NCBI GenBank assembly: GCA_900554545.1
Contig: USHW01000004.1
Coordinates: 1-64,000, forward strand
Reading direction: 5' to 3'
From: an uncultured Prevotella sp.
GTDB lineage: Bacteria; Bacteroidota; Bacteroidia; Bacteroidales; Bacteroidaceae
Length of the DNA stretch: 64,000 nt
Part shown: positions 33,501 to 42,460 of the stretch, piece by piece
How the letters are laid out: every line of letters begins with the position of its first letter
Position numbering within the stretch: the first letter of the stretch is position 1
Program-made: the position numbers and the translations under genes
Notes under the pieces: generated by a model
The model's database searches: none
What the model was told of the DNA's origin: nothing
Seen by the model: only the letters and a program-made list of their open reading frames with translations

Positions 33501-34183
33501 GTGCGGTAGAAGTTCTTGAACGAATACACCGTCTGTTGGAACACCTTGACAACGGGTATGCCGCGGACATACTCCACCGCTTCGGTGTTCATCTGTTCGA
33601 GAAGGTTCATGTACTGGCGCATGAACTCGCGTCCGCGCGTGTTCATGGTGTATGCCATGATGCCCATAGCCGTGAAAACGGGCACGAGGCAGGCCAGCCC
33701 CAACCGCCAGTCGAAGGCCGCAATCAGCATGACGGCCAGCAGCGGCACGAGCGCCGTGCCTGCCATGTCGGGCAGTTGGTGGGCCAGGAAAGAGTGGGTT
33801 ATGCTGGCGTTGTCGTCTATTATCTTGCGGATACGGCCTGTCGTGTTGCTGTCGAAGAAGCCCAGCGGCATGCCGACGATGCGCCGCATGGCGCTCTTGC
33901 GGATGTTGCTCTCAACGCGGAACGCCGCTAAATGCGAGCACATCAGCGCACAGAAATACAGCACTACGCCGCCTACCGCCGTGCCTGCCGCCCACCACGC
34001 ATAGCTTATAACCTGCGTCTGCGCCCCGATGTCGCCGCCGCTTAACAGTTCTCTCACTATCAGCCAGATGAACACGAACGGCGCGAGACCGGCCAGTCCG
34101 CCAAGTGCTGACAACACAATCGCCACCGGCAGCAGCGCCTTGCGCCGCCCCATGTAGCCCTGAAGTTTGCTTAATGTTTTCAT
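30554..34183 (-). CDS. Tandem-fused ABC exporter (two full transporters in one chain)
   Basis: A 1209-aa protein made of two complete ABC exporter units, each a six-helix membrane domain plus ATPase. ATPase 1: Walker A GASGSGKTT near 373, signature LSGGERQ near 477. ATPase 2: Walker A GPSGGGKST near 1003, signature LSGGERQ near 1106. Both have Walker B LDEAT. Bacteroidota normally encode the two halves as separate adjacent genes. Here a Ser/Thr-rich linker (about 595-635, no Met) joins them, and a DNA palindrome with 14-bp arms (32242-32255 / 32269-32282) lies at the junction. It probably exports a drug or lipid-like molecule. The TetR gene upstream is the likely regulator. Confidence 0.9.
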   Translation of the reverse strand: MKTLSKLQGYMGRRKALLPVAIVLSALGGLAGLAPFVFIWLIVRELLSGGDIGAQTQVISYAWWAAGTAVGGVVLYFCALMCSHLAAFRVESNIRKSAMRRIVGMPLGFFDSNTTGRIRKIIDDNASITHSFLAHQLPDMAGTALVPLLAVMLIAAFDWRLGLACLVPVFTAMGIMAYTMNTRGREFMRQYMNLLEQMNTEAVEYVRGIPVVKVFQQTVYSFKNFYRTIMQYNHTATRYTRLWERPMTLYTVIINSFAYFLVPVAVILTGMGEGVGTVLVNLILFVLVTPVFSECVMKSMYIGQAFAQADEAVRRLDSLTDYPTLKETAEPVQPATYGITFSNVTFAYPGTDTDVLKNVTFTVQQGKRVALVGASGSGKTTIARLVPRFYDVDGGSVRIGGVDVRDISHKELMRTVSFVFQNPQLIKTTILENIVYGRPEATMEEVNRAVDMAQCREIIDRLPDGLDTVIGTEGTYLSGGERQRIALARAFLKDAPVIVLDEATAFADPENEHLMQAALRELTRGKTVITIAHRLTSVADADEILVIDNGRIAERGTHDTLLGMKGIYYNRWNEYCRAVNWTIEKHRQSAKDGKQASTSTAERAQETTSQTANSSAYTAKETSSFLRERSGWAFSFLRRRFALSEKGARDFCRGVAWTTVFDIVLMLPAVFVFVFLDDTLRPLLGGTPSTGHGLAYYALLALAFMAVMYAVGVFQYRSTYTSVYDESANRRISLAEKLRRLPLAFFGEKNLSDLTATIMDDCTDLEHTFSHSVPQLFASLASIALIAVGMAFYCWQLAAALFWVVPVAMGILLLSNRSMRRSNTVNYKNKRAVTEVIQEGLDTIQEIKSYGQESRYTAKLDLAVDYYERVMTRGELMLGVLVNGSQSILKLGLATVVIAGAGLVAAGTVDVFTFLVFLVIGSRVYSPINEVLNNIAALSYLKIRINRMNEMERMPVQEGADIRINGNYDICFDNVNFSYETGKKVLNDVSFTARQGEITALIGPSGGGKSTAAKLAARFWDVNSGRITLGGVDISTIDPEALLRNFSVVFQDVVLFNASVIDNIRIGRRDATDEEVLRVARLACCDEFVSKLPDGYHTVIGENGQTLSGGERQRISIARALLKDAPVVLLDEATASLDVENETLIQAGISELVKNKTVLIIAHRMRTIANADKILVLGNGKIIEQGTPGELKARGGYFARMLTLQGEKA

Positions 34184-34314
34184 TCTCTATCGTTTTTTTA
34201 AGTTAATATGGTTGCTTGTTCATTTTATAGATGCCGCATCGGTGTGCGGCATGACGGTTACCGAGTGCCTCGATTGTGGCTAAATGAGAACAGGCTCGCA
34301 GCTCTTTGGAAGCA
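34184..34314. repeat. Partial inverted-repeat element boundary
   Basis: Contains ATGCCGCA-TCGGTG-TGCGGCAT (34231-34252), then GACGGTTACCGAGTGCCTCG, which matches the outer end of the element at 15466-15593. It looks like a half-copy or relative. It lies upstream of the ABC exporter start. Confidence 0.65.
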
Positions 34315-34577
34315 GGTTGCCAAGCTCCCTCCCTTCGGGAGGGTTGGGGTGGGTCTGCTTTTTAATTGAAAATGAAAAATTGAAAATGGATAATTATGAT
34401 TGCTTTTAAGGTTGTCTGCCAGCAAAGCAAATCATAATTGTCAATTCTCCATTTTCCACTCTCAATTTAAAAGACGGCAAATTAGAGTGTAAAAGGCCGT
34501 CTTTTACCTTCCAAAAGGCCACCTTTTGCAGGCCAAAAGACGGCCTTTTGCAACGCACTGGTTTTCAGATGGTTACG
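34315..34577 (-). repeat. Composite dispersed repeat, copy B (includes array 9)
   Basis: Inverted relative to copy A (9991-10255). Read on the minus strand: cap unit (34577-34550), units at 34549-34535, 34527-34513 and 34505-34491, an AT-rich inverted repeat with TTTGCTTTGCT in common with copy A, then a CCCTCCC/GGGAGGG hairpin. Similarity continues across the whole block. Confidence 0.85.
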
Positions 34578-34705
34578 CAGCCGGTCAGAAACCGCTGTGC
34601 AGACGGCCTGAAACGGTGCGTTGATGGCGCTCCTGTTGACCTGTTGACCGGCGCCTGCGGTAAAAGCGAACATATCGGGATTTCATTCAAAAAAAAGGAG
34701 AGAGC

Positions 34706-35317
34706 TTATATTTTCATAAGCTCTCTCCATCCTGAAACCTCTATCGTCATATATTCGCCGACCACACGCGGCACGTCGGCCGGCCCTATGTCGTGCGTTA
34801 TTATCTCCTCTAACAGGCTGAATATCCATGCCGAATGCACCTGTATGGAGAAGTCTGAAATGTCCGTTTGCAGCTGGGGGTGCCGCCGTTTCATCTCCTC
34901 CAAGTACACCTTTACTGTTTCCGTGGCGTGCCGTGTGAAGTCAGCCTTGTAACCGGCGAGCGACGAGCCTCGCGCCTTCAGCAGCAGTATGGCGAGCAGG
35001 CGGCGGTGGCGGTTGATGTAGTCGGTGTATTCGCGCACAAGAAAATCAAAGTAGCTGTCGCTGCACATGTTGAGTATGTCGTGCCCGGCGCGGCCGTGAT
35101 GCTCGTCGAGCATGCGCTCAAGGCCGCGTGTGGCAGGCGCAACCACGCTGCTGAACAGCTCGTCCTTGCTCCTGAAATAGTTGTAGATGTTGCTCAACCC
35201 CACGCCCGACCGTGCCGCTACGGCACGCATCGACACGCCGAGGTAGCCTTTCTCGAAGAACAGCTCCTCGGCTGCGCGCAGCAAGTCTTGCCTTATGTAG
35301 TCCTTTGGTGTCTGCAT
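34706..35317 (-). CDS. TetR-family transcriptional regulator
   Basis: A 203-aa TetR repressor. The N-terminal helix-turn-helix is clear (AAEELFFEKGYLGVSMRAVAARSGVGLSNIYNYFRSKDELF), followed by a helical ligand domain. The start at 35317 (MQTPKDY) is favoured because a TAATTTTG promoter box (35341-35348) lies just upstream, inside what a longer frame would translate. It is transcribed toward the ABC exporter with 522 bp of repeats between, so it probably represses that exporter. Confidence 0.9.
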   Translation of the reverse strand: MQTPKDYIRQDLLRAAEELFFEKGYLGVSMRAVAARSGVGLSNIYNYFRSKDELFSSVVAPATRGLERMLDEHHGRAGHDILNMCSDSYFDFLVREYTDYINRHRRLLAILLLKARGSSLAGYKADFTRHATETVKVYLEEMKRRHPQLQTDISDFSIQVHSAWIFSLLEEIITHDIGPADVPRVVGEYMTIEVSGWRELMKI

Positions 35318-35340
35318 TCCGTACAGCGTTATGACATCTG

Positions 35341-35348
35341 CAAAATTA
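35341..35348 (-). promoter_or_regulatory. Minus-7 box of the TetR gene
   Basis: TAATTTTG on the minus strand; an ATTG 20 bp upstream is the only minus-33 candidate. It sets the start codon choice at 35317. Confidence 0.6.
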
Positions 35349-35522
35349 CGGAAACGCGCCGTTACGGACAATACCCAATAGTTGTGATTTTGTCAGGGGC
35401 GGCAGCATGCCCCCGGATGCGGCAGGAAGCATTTTGCAGGGTATTGTAAACTATTTTGTTCTTATTCTTGAAAAAGCACAAAAAAGGCATTCCGTTTTTA
35501 TTCCAAACATGTGCCGGACGTG

Positions 35523-35530
35523 TATTTTTG
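35523..35530 (+). promoter_or_regulatory. Minus-7 box of the T9SS surface protein gene
   Basis: TATTTTTG fits TAnnTTTG and lies 30 bp before the ATG at 35561. No good TTTG is at the usual distance; GTTTTTATTCC lies about 20 bp upstream. Confidence 0.55.
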
Positions 35531-35560
35531 CAGTCGAACTTAACCTAAAAACGTGAGACC

Positions 35561-38017
35561 ATGAAAAGAATTACATTACCAAGAGCGCTCATGCTGATGG
35601 CATTCCTTGTTGTGTCATTGGGCATTACCGCGCAGCACGCGGCCAAGCGTGCGCCTCAAGGCAGTCCTATGAGAACGATGAAGCAGGCTGCTGAGTTGTT
35701 TGAACAGCAGAGGAGAAACTGCAAGGACATAATAACGGCAAAGAAACTGGCCGAAATGAAGGCCACGCAGAAGGCCGAAGAGACAGGCGACTGGGAGACG
35801 CTGATTAACGAGGACTTCTCTCTCATGACAGCCGGAACAGAGGATGTGCCCGACGGGACGATGATGCCGGGCGAGACGTTCGGTCTCCTTCCCGACGAGC
35901 TTTTCCACACTCCGGATTGGTACGGAATAGGTGTCTACCAGGCAGGAGGCAACGTTGCGCTCAATTATCCGGGCTTCGGCGGCGTGCTCAACAGTCCTAT
36001 GATGAACATGGAGGGCAGCATACGCATCAAGATGCGCGTGAAGTCGATAGACAAGACACGCCTCTTCTTCGTTCAGCTGGCCGCCGGAGGCTATGATTGG
36101 CCTTTCGACCCTACCGGCACAGGGCAGATGAACATGTACCAGTTTACGCCTGAAGAGGGGTGGCAGGACATAGAACTGAACATCATCAACCCTTACACGG
36201 GCGACGACTGCTTCGTACAAATCAACGCCGGAACGTATAACAACGGCGGACTTGTCATCGATTACCTCACCGTAGAGCGTGACAAGGACTACGTGGCAAC
36301 GCCCATCGACCTCAGCGCGTCAGCTTTTAAGGAAGACGGATTTACCGCAAGCTGGGGCAAACCCTACGGAGCCGAAAGCTATCTCGTGACCTTGTATGAG
36401 AAGAAAATTGTTGGAACAGACAACTTCACAAGTGAAGAAACGTTTGAGAACGCCTCTGTTGAAGGCGGTACAGTTACCGGCCTGTCACAAGGATGGACGG
36501 CAAGCGTAAGCGGAACAGCCGACGGACAATATTTCACCGATACAGATACGCCTGACGGCAACAAAGCCCTGCTCTTTGCAAGCGACAATGACGTGCTTGA
36601 GTTTGATGCCGACGGAAGCGAAATCCTCGGGCTTACATTGACAATGAAGACCCTCGCAAGCAGTGAAAACTCAGACGTTACGGTCTACTTTGAACTCTTC
36701 GATGGAACAGGTTGGCATACCTATTCAACCGGGCTTGGCTTCATTCCTACCGACGAATGGCTTGTTATGGACCTGACAAAGGTTCTCGATGGCTTTACAC
36801 CCGGCATGTACACGAAGTTCAGGTTGAGATTCAGCGGTATAGGCTACGCCCTTGGGAATGGTTTGTCAGACATTTCCGAAGTCATCGCCGCCGACGTGGT
36901 GTCATGCACAACGTCGCCGCTCACCGAGACGACACTGGTTGCAGAAGACATGCCTGCCGACAATACGAGCATGACTTTCACCGAGCTTGACATGAACAAC
37001 GTCTACTCTTTCACCGTGAAAAGCACAAGGGCCGACGGCAAGACGTCAGAAGCCAGCCAGCTGTTCTACGCTTACGGCGTGGCCGCTCCGCAGGTAAAGG
37101 AGGCTACCGACATAGACAAGCGCGGAGCATACACCGCCAACTGGGCACCGGCAACCAACGCCACGGGCTACCAGCTGTACAGTTACGAAGTTTACACTGT
37201 GCCTGAAGACGCCGAGGCGTACACCGTTTTCGAGGAGAACTTCAACAAGTCAACCGAAGGAACGCTGCAAAGCCCAATATATCTTGAGAACTACGACCAT
37301 ACATACCTTGACGACTACACCGACAACAAGGGATGGTCAAGCTACGGCACGATGGTATGCAACGGTATGGTAGGCTGCATGGAGAACTATTACGGAATAC
37401 TTGACATCATCTCGCCTGAACTCAGCGTAGGCCACGGCGACGGCACATTCGAGGTCACAGTTGAGTTCACCACGCTTACAGACGGCACCACCCTGATAGT
37501 GCAGAACGGCAACCTTGACTACCAAAGCGTAACGGCGGAGAAGGCAGGGGCGCACACCGCCACGCTGAAATTCGCCAACGGGACGAACCAGACACAGCTT
37601 ATGTTCTATACATTGGAGGGCACTGCGTTCCTGCTCGACCGCGTAACGGTTAAGCAGGACGTAAAAGCCGGCGACGAAATCTTCTCACTGCAGGGCTTGT
37701 ATGACGTGACCGATGGCGGAACTTCGGCACGCGTAAGCGGCCTCCAGGCAAAGTCGGGCTACAAGTTTGGCTACAACGTAATGTCAATATATGACCGTTA
37801 CGGCACCCTCTACACGTCAGACCGCTCTGAAACGCAGTATGTTGACCTCGTAACGTCAGGCATCGACAACGTGGAAACAGGCGATGAAGAGGCGCAGCAG
37901 CCGTCAGCTGTCTACGACTTGTCAGGACGCAGGGTGAGCGACACCTCCGCACGGGGCGTGTATATCATCAAGCAAGGTAATAAAGCACATAAAGTAATAA
38001 GAGGACAAGGCAGGTAA
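35561..38017 (+). CDS. Secreted choice-of-anchor J / fibronectin-III protein with T9SS tail
   Basis: An 818-aa exported protein with a signal peptide (cleavage near ITAQ, residue 25). Beta-sandwich segments of the cleaved-adhesin/choice-of-anchor type occur at about 85-245 (starting WETLINEDFS), 285-450 and 555-705 (starting VFEENFNKS). They alternate with fibronectin-III-like linkers (ATPIDLSASAFKEDGFTASW). The C terminus AVYDLSGRRVSDTSARGVYI is a type A T9SS sorting signal. Likely surface-anchored adhesin or binding protein; ligand unknown. It is followed by a second T9SS-type gene. Confidence 0.85.
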   Translation: MKRITLPRALMLMAFLVVSLGITAQHAAKRAPQGSPMRTMKQAAELFEQQRRNCKDIITAKKLAEMKATQKAEETGDWETLINEDFSLMTAGTEDVPDGTMMPGETFGLLPDELFHTPDWYGIGVYQAGGNVALNYPGFGGVLNSPMMNMEGSIRIKMRVKSIDKTRLFFVQLAAGGYDWPFDPTGTGQMNMYQFTPEEGWQDIELNIINPYTGDDCFVQINAGTYNNGGLVIDYLTVERDKDYVATPIDLSASAFKEDGFTASWGKPYGAESYLVTLYEKKIVGTDNFTSEETFENASVEGGTVTGLSQGWTASVSGTADGQYFTDTDTPDGNKALLFASDNDVLEFDADGSEILGLTLTMKTLASSENSDVTVYFELFDGTGWHTYSTGLGFIPTDEWLVMDLTKVLDGFTPGMYTKFRLRFSGIGYALGNGLSDISEVIAADVVSCTTSPLTETTLVAEDMPADNTSMTFTELDMNNVYSFTVKSTRADGKTSEASQLFYAYGVAAPQVKEATDIDKRGAYTANWAPATNATGYQLYSYEVYTVPEDAEAYTVFEENFNKSTEGTLQSPIYLENYDHTYLDDYTDNKGWSSYGTMVCNGMVGCMENYYGILDIISPELSVGHGDGTFEVTVEFTTLTDGTTLIVQNGNLDYQSVTAEKAGAHTATLKFANGTNQTQLMFYTLEGTAFLLDRVTVKQDVKAGDEIFSLQGLYDVTDGGTSARVSGLQAKSGYKFGYNVMSIYDRYGTLYTSDRSETQYVDLVTSGIDNVETGDEEAQQPSAVYDLSGRRVSDTSARGVYIIKQGNKAHKVIRGQGR

Positions 38018-38099
38018 CAGCTTCTATGCTTGGGGCAGACGGGCGGCAGAGGCCGTCACGCCTGCCCTTGACATTTAATCAATCATTAACAGAAAAACC

Positions 38100-39878
38100 A
38101 TGAAACGTACATATACAATGTTGCTCGGAGCGTTGTGCTGGCTGTCAACGGGAATGGCGGCGCAGGCCGCAGCCGACGGCGCACGCTACGATTTCACCAA
38201 CGGCATACCGGCCGACTTCACCCTGATTGACGCCGACGGCAACACGCCTTCGGCCGACATAGCCCCTTACGGCTTCAGTGTTGGCACGCCGTGGGTGGCC
38301 TATTACGTGGAAAGCGAGCAGAACCATGTGGCCGCAAGCACGTCGTGGTATGCCCAAAGCGGCACTTCTGACGACTGGATGATACTGCCGGCGGTGAGTG
38401 TGGAGACTGCCGACGCCGTTGTGGCATGGCGCGCACGGGCCACCGACGCAAACTTCAGTGACGGCTATGCGGTGTATATAAGCGAGGGCGGAGACGCCAT
38501 CGAGGACTTTGACAAGGCTCATCCGCTGTTCACAACAGCGGCGGAAAGCGCCGAATGGACTTACCACAGCATAAGCCTTGACGGATATGTGGGCAAGACG
38601 GTGCGCATAGCCTTCGTGAACAACAGCACCGACTGCAGCCTGTTATACATCGACGACGTGTTCGTAGGCACGCCGCAGCCGGCCCGTGTCATCTCCGGCA
38701 TGAGGCCGATAGTGAAGCCGACTGACGAGATAATAGTGCAAGGCACGGTGACTACAGACATGGCCGAGCCTGTAAAAGGTTTTACCGTGGGCTACGAATG
38801 AGACGGCAAGACCGGCCAGGTTGAGTTCAACGACACGGAACTCGTGCCCGGCGAGAGCGTACCGTTCAGCATAAGCACAGGCAGCTACATTGAAGAAGGC
38901 GGCTCGGCGACATTCACTATATGGGCGGAAGCCGGCGGCAGGCGCAGCCAGACGGAAGCGACAGTCACGTCGCGCGTGAACAAGGTCGTGGCCGAAGAGC
39001 TTACAGGCTCGTGGTGCGGATGGTGCGTGCGCGGCATTGTCGCGCTTGAAGAGACGAAGAAGGCACACCCCGAGCAGTTCATCGCCATAGCTGTGCACGG
39101 CAATGACTTCCTTGAAAGCCCCGAATATACCGATTACATAGCTGGCTTGATAGGAAGCTCGGGGTATCCAAATTCAGTCGTCAACCGCGACAGGAATACC
39201 GCAGGCGACCCTGAATACATACCAGCGCGCTTCGAGCAGAAGGCCAGTGCGCCGATTGAGGGCTATGTAACGCTGGAGACGGGCGGTGAGGACGGCCTGT
39301 ATGAAGCCACGGCCAAGGTGGCTCTTAACAGCAACGGACTGGACGGACGCTACCGTATGGCCTACGCCATAGTTGAGAACGACGTCTATGAGGAGGGCAA
39401 CTCCAACTACGTACAGCATAACAGCTATGCCGGAGGCGCGAACGGCGAGATGGGCGGATATGAGGACTTGCCCGAATACGTGCCCGATTTCCACTTTCAG
39501 GATGTGGCGCGCGGCACCATCGGCGACCCTTCGGGCATAGAAGGCAGCCAGCCTTTGCGCATGGACGCAGGCCGGGAATATGTGACAACTGAAAGCTTCA
39601 CGCTGCCCGAGACGGTTCTGAACGTTGACAATGTGTACATCGTGGCCATGCTCATAGACACGCGCAGTAGCGGAATTGTGAATGCCGATATGGCGAAACT
39701 GACGGCCGACGACCCTGCGGGAATAGCCGGCCCCGGCGTCAATACGGAGCCTGAGCGCGTAGAGATATACACCGTTGACGGGCGGCGCGTGGCGGAAGGC
39801 AGTCTGGTTCCGGGCATATACATAAGGCGGACGGTGAGCGGCGGCAAGGCCACGACGGAGAAATTCATAGCAAAATGA
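38100..39878 (+). pseudogene. Omp28-related T9SS protein interrupted by an in-frame TGA
   Basis: One continuous frame of about 592 codons is broken only by TGA at 38799-38801 (after VGYE, before DGKTGQVEFND). The N-terminal part (233 aa) has a signal peptide and a choice-of-anchor J domain. The rest has an Omp28-type domain with a thioredoxin-like SWCGWC motif (about 39009-39030), then SSGYPNSVVNRD, and a T9SS tail (IEIYTVDGRRV ... GIYI). The simplest reading is a single Trp (TGG) to stop change, or a sequence error. The downstream part lacks its own signal peptide and would not be exported alone. Confidence 0.85.
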
Positions 39879-40007
39879 CACAAAACTAAGCTGTGGCTGC
39901 CATAAATAAACAAGCGGAAAGCGGTGTGCTGGCATTGGCTGCACACCGCTTTCAATCTGTAAGCACACCGTTTGCGCCGCCTTTGCACGCCGAACGGAAA
40001 ACGCCTT

Positions 40008-40127
40008 GTAACAAAGGGGGTTGCAAAAGGTGGCTTTCCGCCGTGTAAAAGGTGGCTTTTTGAGTTGTAAAAGGTGGCCTTTTGCATTGTCAAAGGCCGT
40101 CTTTTGTCTTGCGTTTGACGGCCTTTT
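40008..40127. repeat. 22-bp-period palindrome array 10
   Basis: Five units at 40025, 40047, 40069 (AAAAGGTGGCCTTTT), 40091 and 40113, exact 22-bp register. A shortened cap (TGTAACAAAGGGGGTTGC, 40008-40024 region) precedes them. The rest of the 39879-40359 gap holds only the site at 40301-40348. Confidence 0.85.
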
Positions 40128-40300
40128 TATATTTTCATGCGCGCCTTTCAATCCGTAACTGTGTAACTGCTTGGCAGTCAAATGCCTGCTGCCTGTTCCT
40201 GTGTTGTTGCGCCGGTGTATGCTTGCAATATTCAGGCATGCGCCGGGCGGCGGACTCCGAACTTCTGTAAATATATGGCATGCAGCACCGGCAAGACGAA

Positions 40301-40348
40301 CGTAAAACGGTAAAAATGTTCGTTTTACGCAAAAAAACATTAATTTTG
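40301..40348 (+). promoter_or_regulatory. Operator-like inverted repeat and promoter of the TPR-AraC gene
   Basis: CGTAAAACG (40301-40309) and CGTTTTACG (40321-40329) are exact inverses 20 bp apart, flanking the expected minus-33 position. TAATTTTG (40341-40348) is the minus-7 box. Transcription would start near 40354, just before the ATG at 40360. Confidence 0.6.
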
Positions 40349-40359
40349 CAGTGTACATA

Positions 40360-42065
40360 ATGGCTGCAAACGATATGTCATCAACTAAGAAAATAATCAT
40401 TCTTTTGGCCGTGGTGCTTGCGGCCACGTTCTTTTACGCATACGGAAAGGCTGATTACGACAACATTGTCAACGAATACAAAGGGACGTCGGCAAGCGAG
40501 CTGAAAAGGAAAGGCGACCGGTTCTTGAAAGAAGGGCTTGCCGACAGCGCACTGACATTCTATACCCTGACGGCCAACAAGTACCGCAGCGGCATGGACG
40601 GGGAAGACATTGAGCTGTGTTCGGGCGCGCTCAACAATGCCGGTTACATTTACATGCTCGACTACTACAACTATCCGCAGGCCTACATCTGCCTGCTCAA
40701 GGCTCTTGACTTGGCCGAAGAGGCCGGCTGCAAGGGCGTTGAAGCGTGCGCCTACCTCAACATCGGCAACATATATGCGATTTATGACGACTGCGAGGCT
40801 GCCCTGAAATACTACAAGAAGTCGTTTTACGCCGCCATAGAGGCCAAGGATTACAAGAACCTTCTTACCGTATTCGCCAACATGATGGTGACGGCCATGC
40901 AGGAAAACCGCGTCGGCGACGTGGCGGAGGAGAACGCCGTGTTCAGCCGTCTGGACATTCCGCAGATGCCGATGCTGACCTACGCGCGAGAGATAAGCCG
41001 TGCAGCAGGAGCCATGACGGCAGGAGACGCAACCTATGCGATAAGCTGCCTGCGCAAGGCTATTGCGTCGGTGGACACCGACCTTACGCCTGAACGCTTT
41101 AAATTGATAACCCAGCTGCTCGTAGCAATCATACTTGACGGGCAGGGACACACGCGCCAGGCCATATCGGAACTTGTCGACGCCGAAGGCAAATCAGGCA
41201 AGGAAGCCTTGGACATACAGGAACAGGCAGCGCGCCTGATAGTCGGGATGTACAGGAAGATACACCGGGCTGACTCCGTGATGATATGGCAGGAACGGCA
41301 GCTGGGCTGAAAGATTCCATCTTCAGCAACCAGCAGTACAGCCGCATACGCGACCTTGACACGTCGTTTGAAATCAGCAAGATAGACACAAGGCTGAAAC
41401 AAAGCGAAAGCAGGCGGCGCACAACGGCGGTGGCACTGGCCGTAACGGTGGGCTTCACGGCCGTAGTGCTGGTGCTCGCGGTGCTGATTTTACAGAAGAA
41501 CAGGCGCCTCAACCGGCAGAACCACGACCTTTACCGGCGCAATACGGAAGTGACGAGGCTCAACGAGAACGAGAGCCGCATGAGGACAGCATACGAACGG
41601 CGCATAGCCGAATGTGAAGACAAGCTGGCGCAGCTCGCGCAAAAGGAGGAGGAAACACAGCCGCAGCGCAAGCAGCGCACAAGCGGCATGGACGAAGAGA
41701 CCGGGCAAAGGCTGCTGGAGAAAATCGGAAGGGTGACCAATGACATATCGGAAATATCTAAAAATGAATTCTCCATTGACCGGCTTGCCAAGCTGGTAGG
41801 CTCGAATTCGCACTATGTGTCGAAGGTAATCAACGATTATTACGGCAAGAACTTTGCGACTCTGCTGGGCGAAGCACGTGTGGCCCATGCCTGTAAGATG
41901 CTGTGCGACATGGGCACTTACGGCAACATGACCATTGAGACCATAGCGCAGGAACTGGGCTTCAAGTCGCGTAGCAACTTCGTAACAGTGTTCAAGAAAA
42001 TCACCGGGCTTACTCCGTCGGAGTATAGGAAAATCAACCGGGAGGTGGAAGGCATCAAGGCTTAG
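40360..42065 (+). pseudogene. TPR-transmembrane-AraC regulator split by a frameshift
   Basis: The first part (to 41310) has an N-terminal membrane anchor (IIILLAVVLAATFFYAYG) and TPR helices (GALNNAGYIYMLDYYNYPQA, ACAYLNIGNIYAIYDDCEAA). The second part, in another frame from about 41300 to 42065, has ATAVALAVT-type membrane helix (VALAVTVGFTAVVLVLAVLI), a coiled coil and an AraC helix-turn-helix (TIETIAQELGFKSRSNFVTVFKKITGLTPSEYR). Intact homologues carry all these in one chain. Adding one base near 41300-41310 would restore QLG-LKDSIFSN. It is either inactivated or a sequence error. Confidence 0.85.
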
Positions 42066-42090
42066 GCCATACGTAGGCCGGCGTTTTTCC

Positions 42091-42199
42091 AATTGACCGT
42101 CTTTCACATTCCAAAAGGCCGTCTTTTGCACGCTGATATGCCATCTTTTGCCGCATAAAAGACGGCCTTTTGCAACACGCTGGTTGACAGGTTGTTACA
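42091..42199. repeat. 22-bp-period palindrome array 11 with inverted cap
   Basis: Units at 42091, 42113 (AAAAGGCCGTCTTTT), 42135 and 42157 (AAAAGACGGCCTTTT). The cap unit lies on the right (42172-42199), reading TGTAACAACCTGTCAACCAG on the minus strand. The remainder of the gap to 42413 has no recognised feature. Confidence 0.85.
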
Positions 42200-42413
42200 C
42201 GGCCTGCCGAAATCCGCAGGGCTGGAGTACTGAAACGGCACGCAGGGACGGCCATTATAGAAGAATACTTCTTTTACTGAGCGCAACAGTCAGTACCTTA
42301 TGTTAGTCCTTTTATATGGGCTGTGATTGTTTTTAAGCATGGCTCTTGTGCAGCCTTAAGCAGTAAATACATGCAGATTATGCTGCAAATATTTGGCCGT
42401 TAGACATATATTT

Positions 42414-42454
42414 ACGATATTTGCGTTACGAACTTTACGTAACACAAATATCGT
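42414..42454 (+). promoter_or_regulatory. Palindromic site at the ATPase gene start
   Basis: 17-bp arms 42414-42430 and 42438-42454 with one mismatch (ACGATATTTGCGTTACG / CGTAACACAAATATCGT) around a 7-bp loop. It ends 6 bp before the ATG at 42461. It could be an autoregulatory operator or an mRNA hairpin covering the ribosome-binding region. Confidence 0.7.
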
Positions 42455-42460
42455 AACGAC

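Noticed and set aside
38799..38801. Selenocysteine or other recoding at the TGA
   Set aside because: No catalytic context, no recognisable insertion element just downstream, and the site lies in a non-catalytic linker.
39174..40427. 417-codon minus-strand frame over the Omp28 gene end and repeat array
   Set aside because: Its N-terminal half translates the array and its rest is antisense to a recognisable gene.
41290..41312. Programmed minus-one frameshift in the TPR-AraC gene
   Set aside because: No X-XXY-YYZ slippery site or following pseudoknot was seen; a lost base is simpler.
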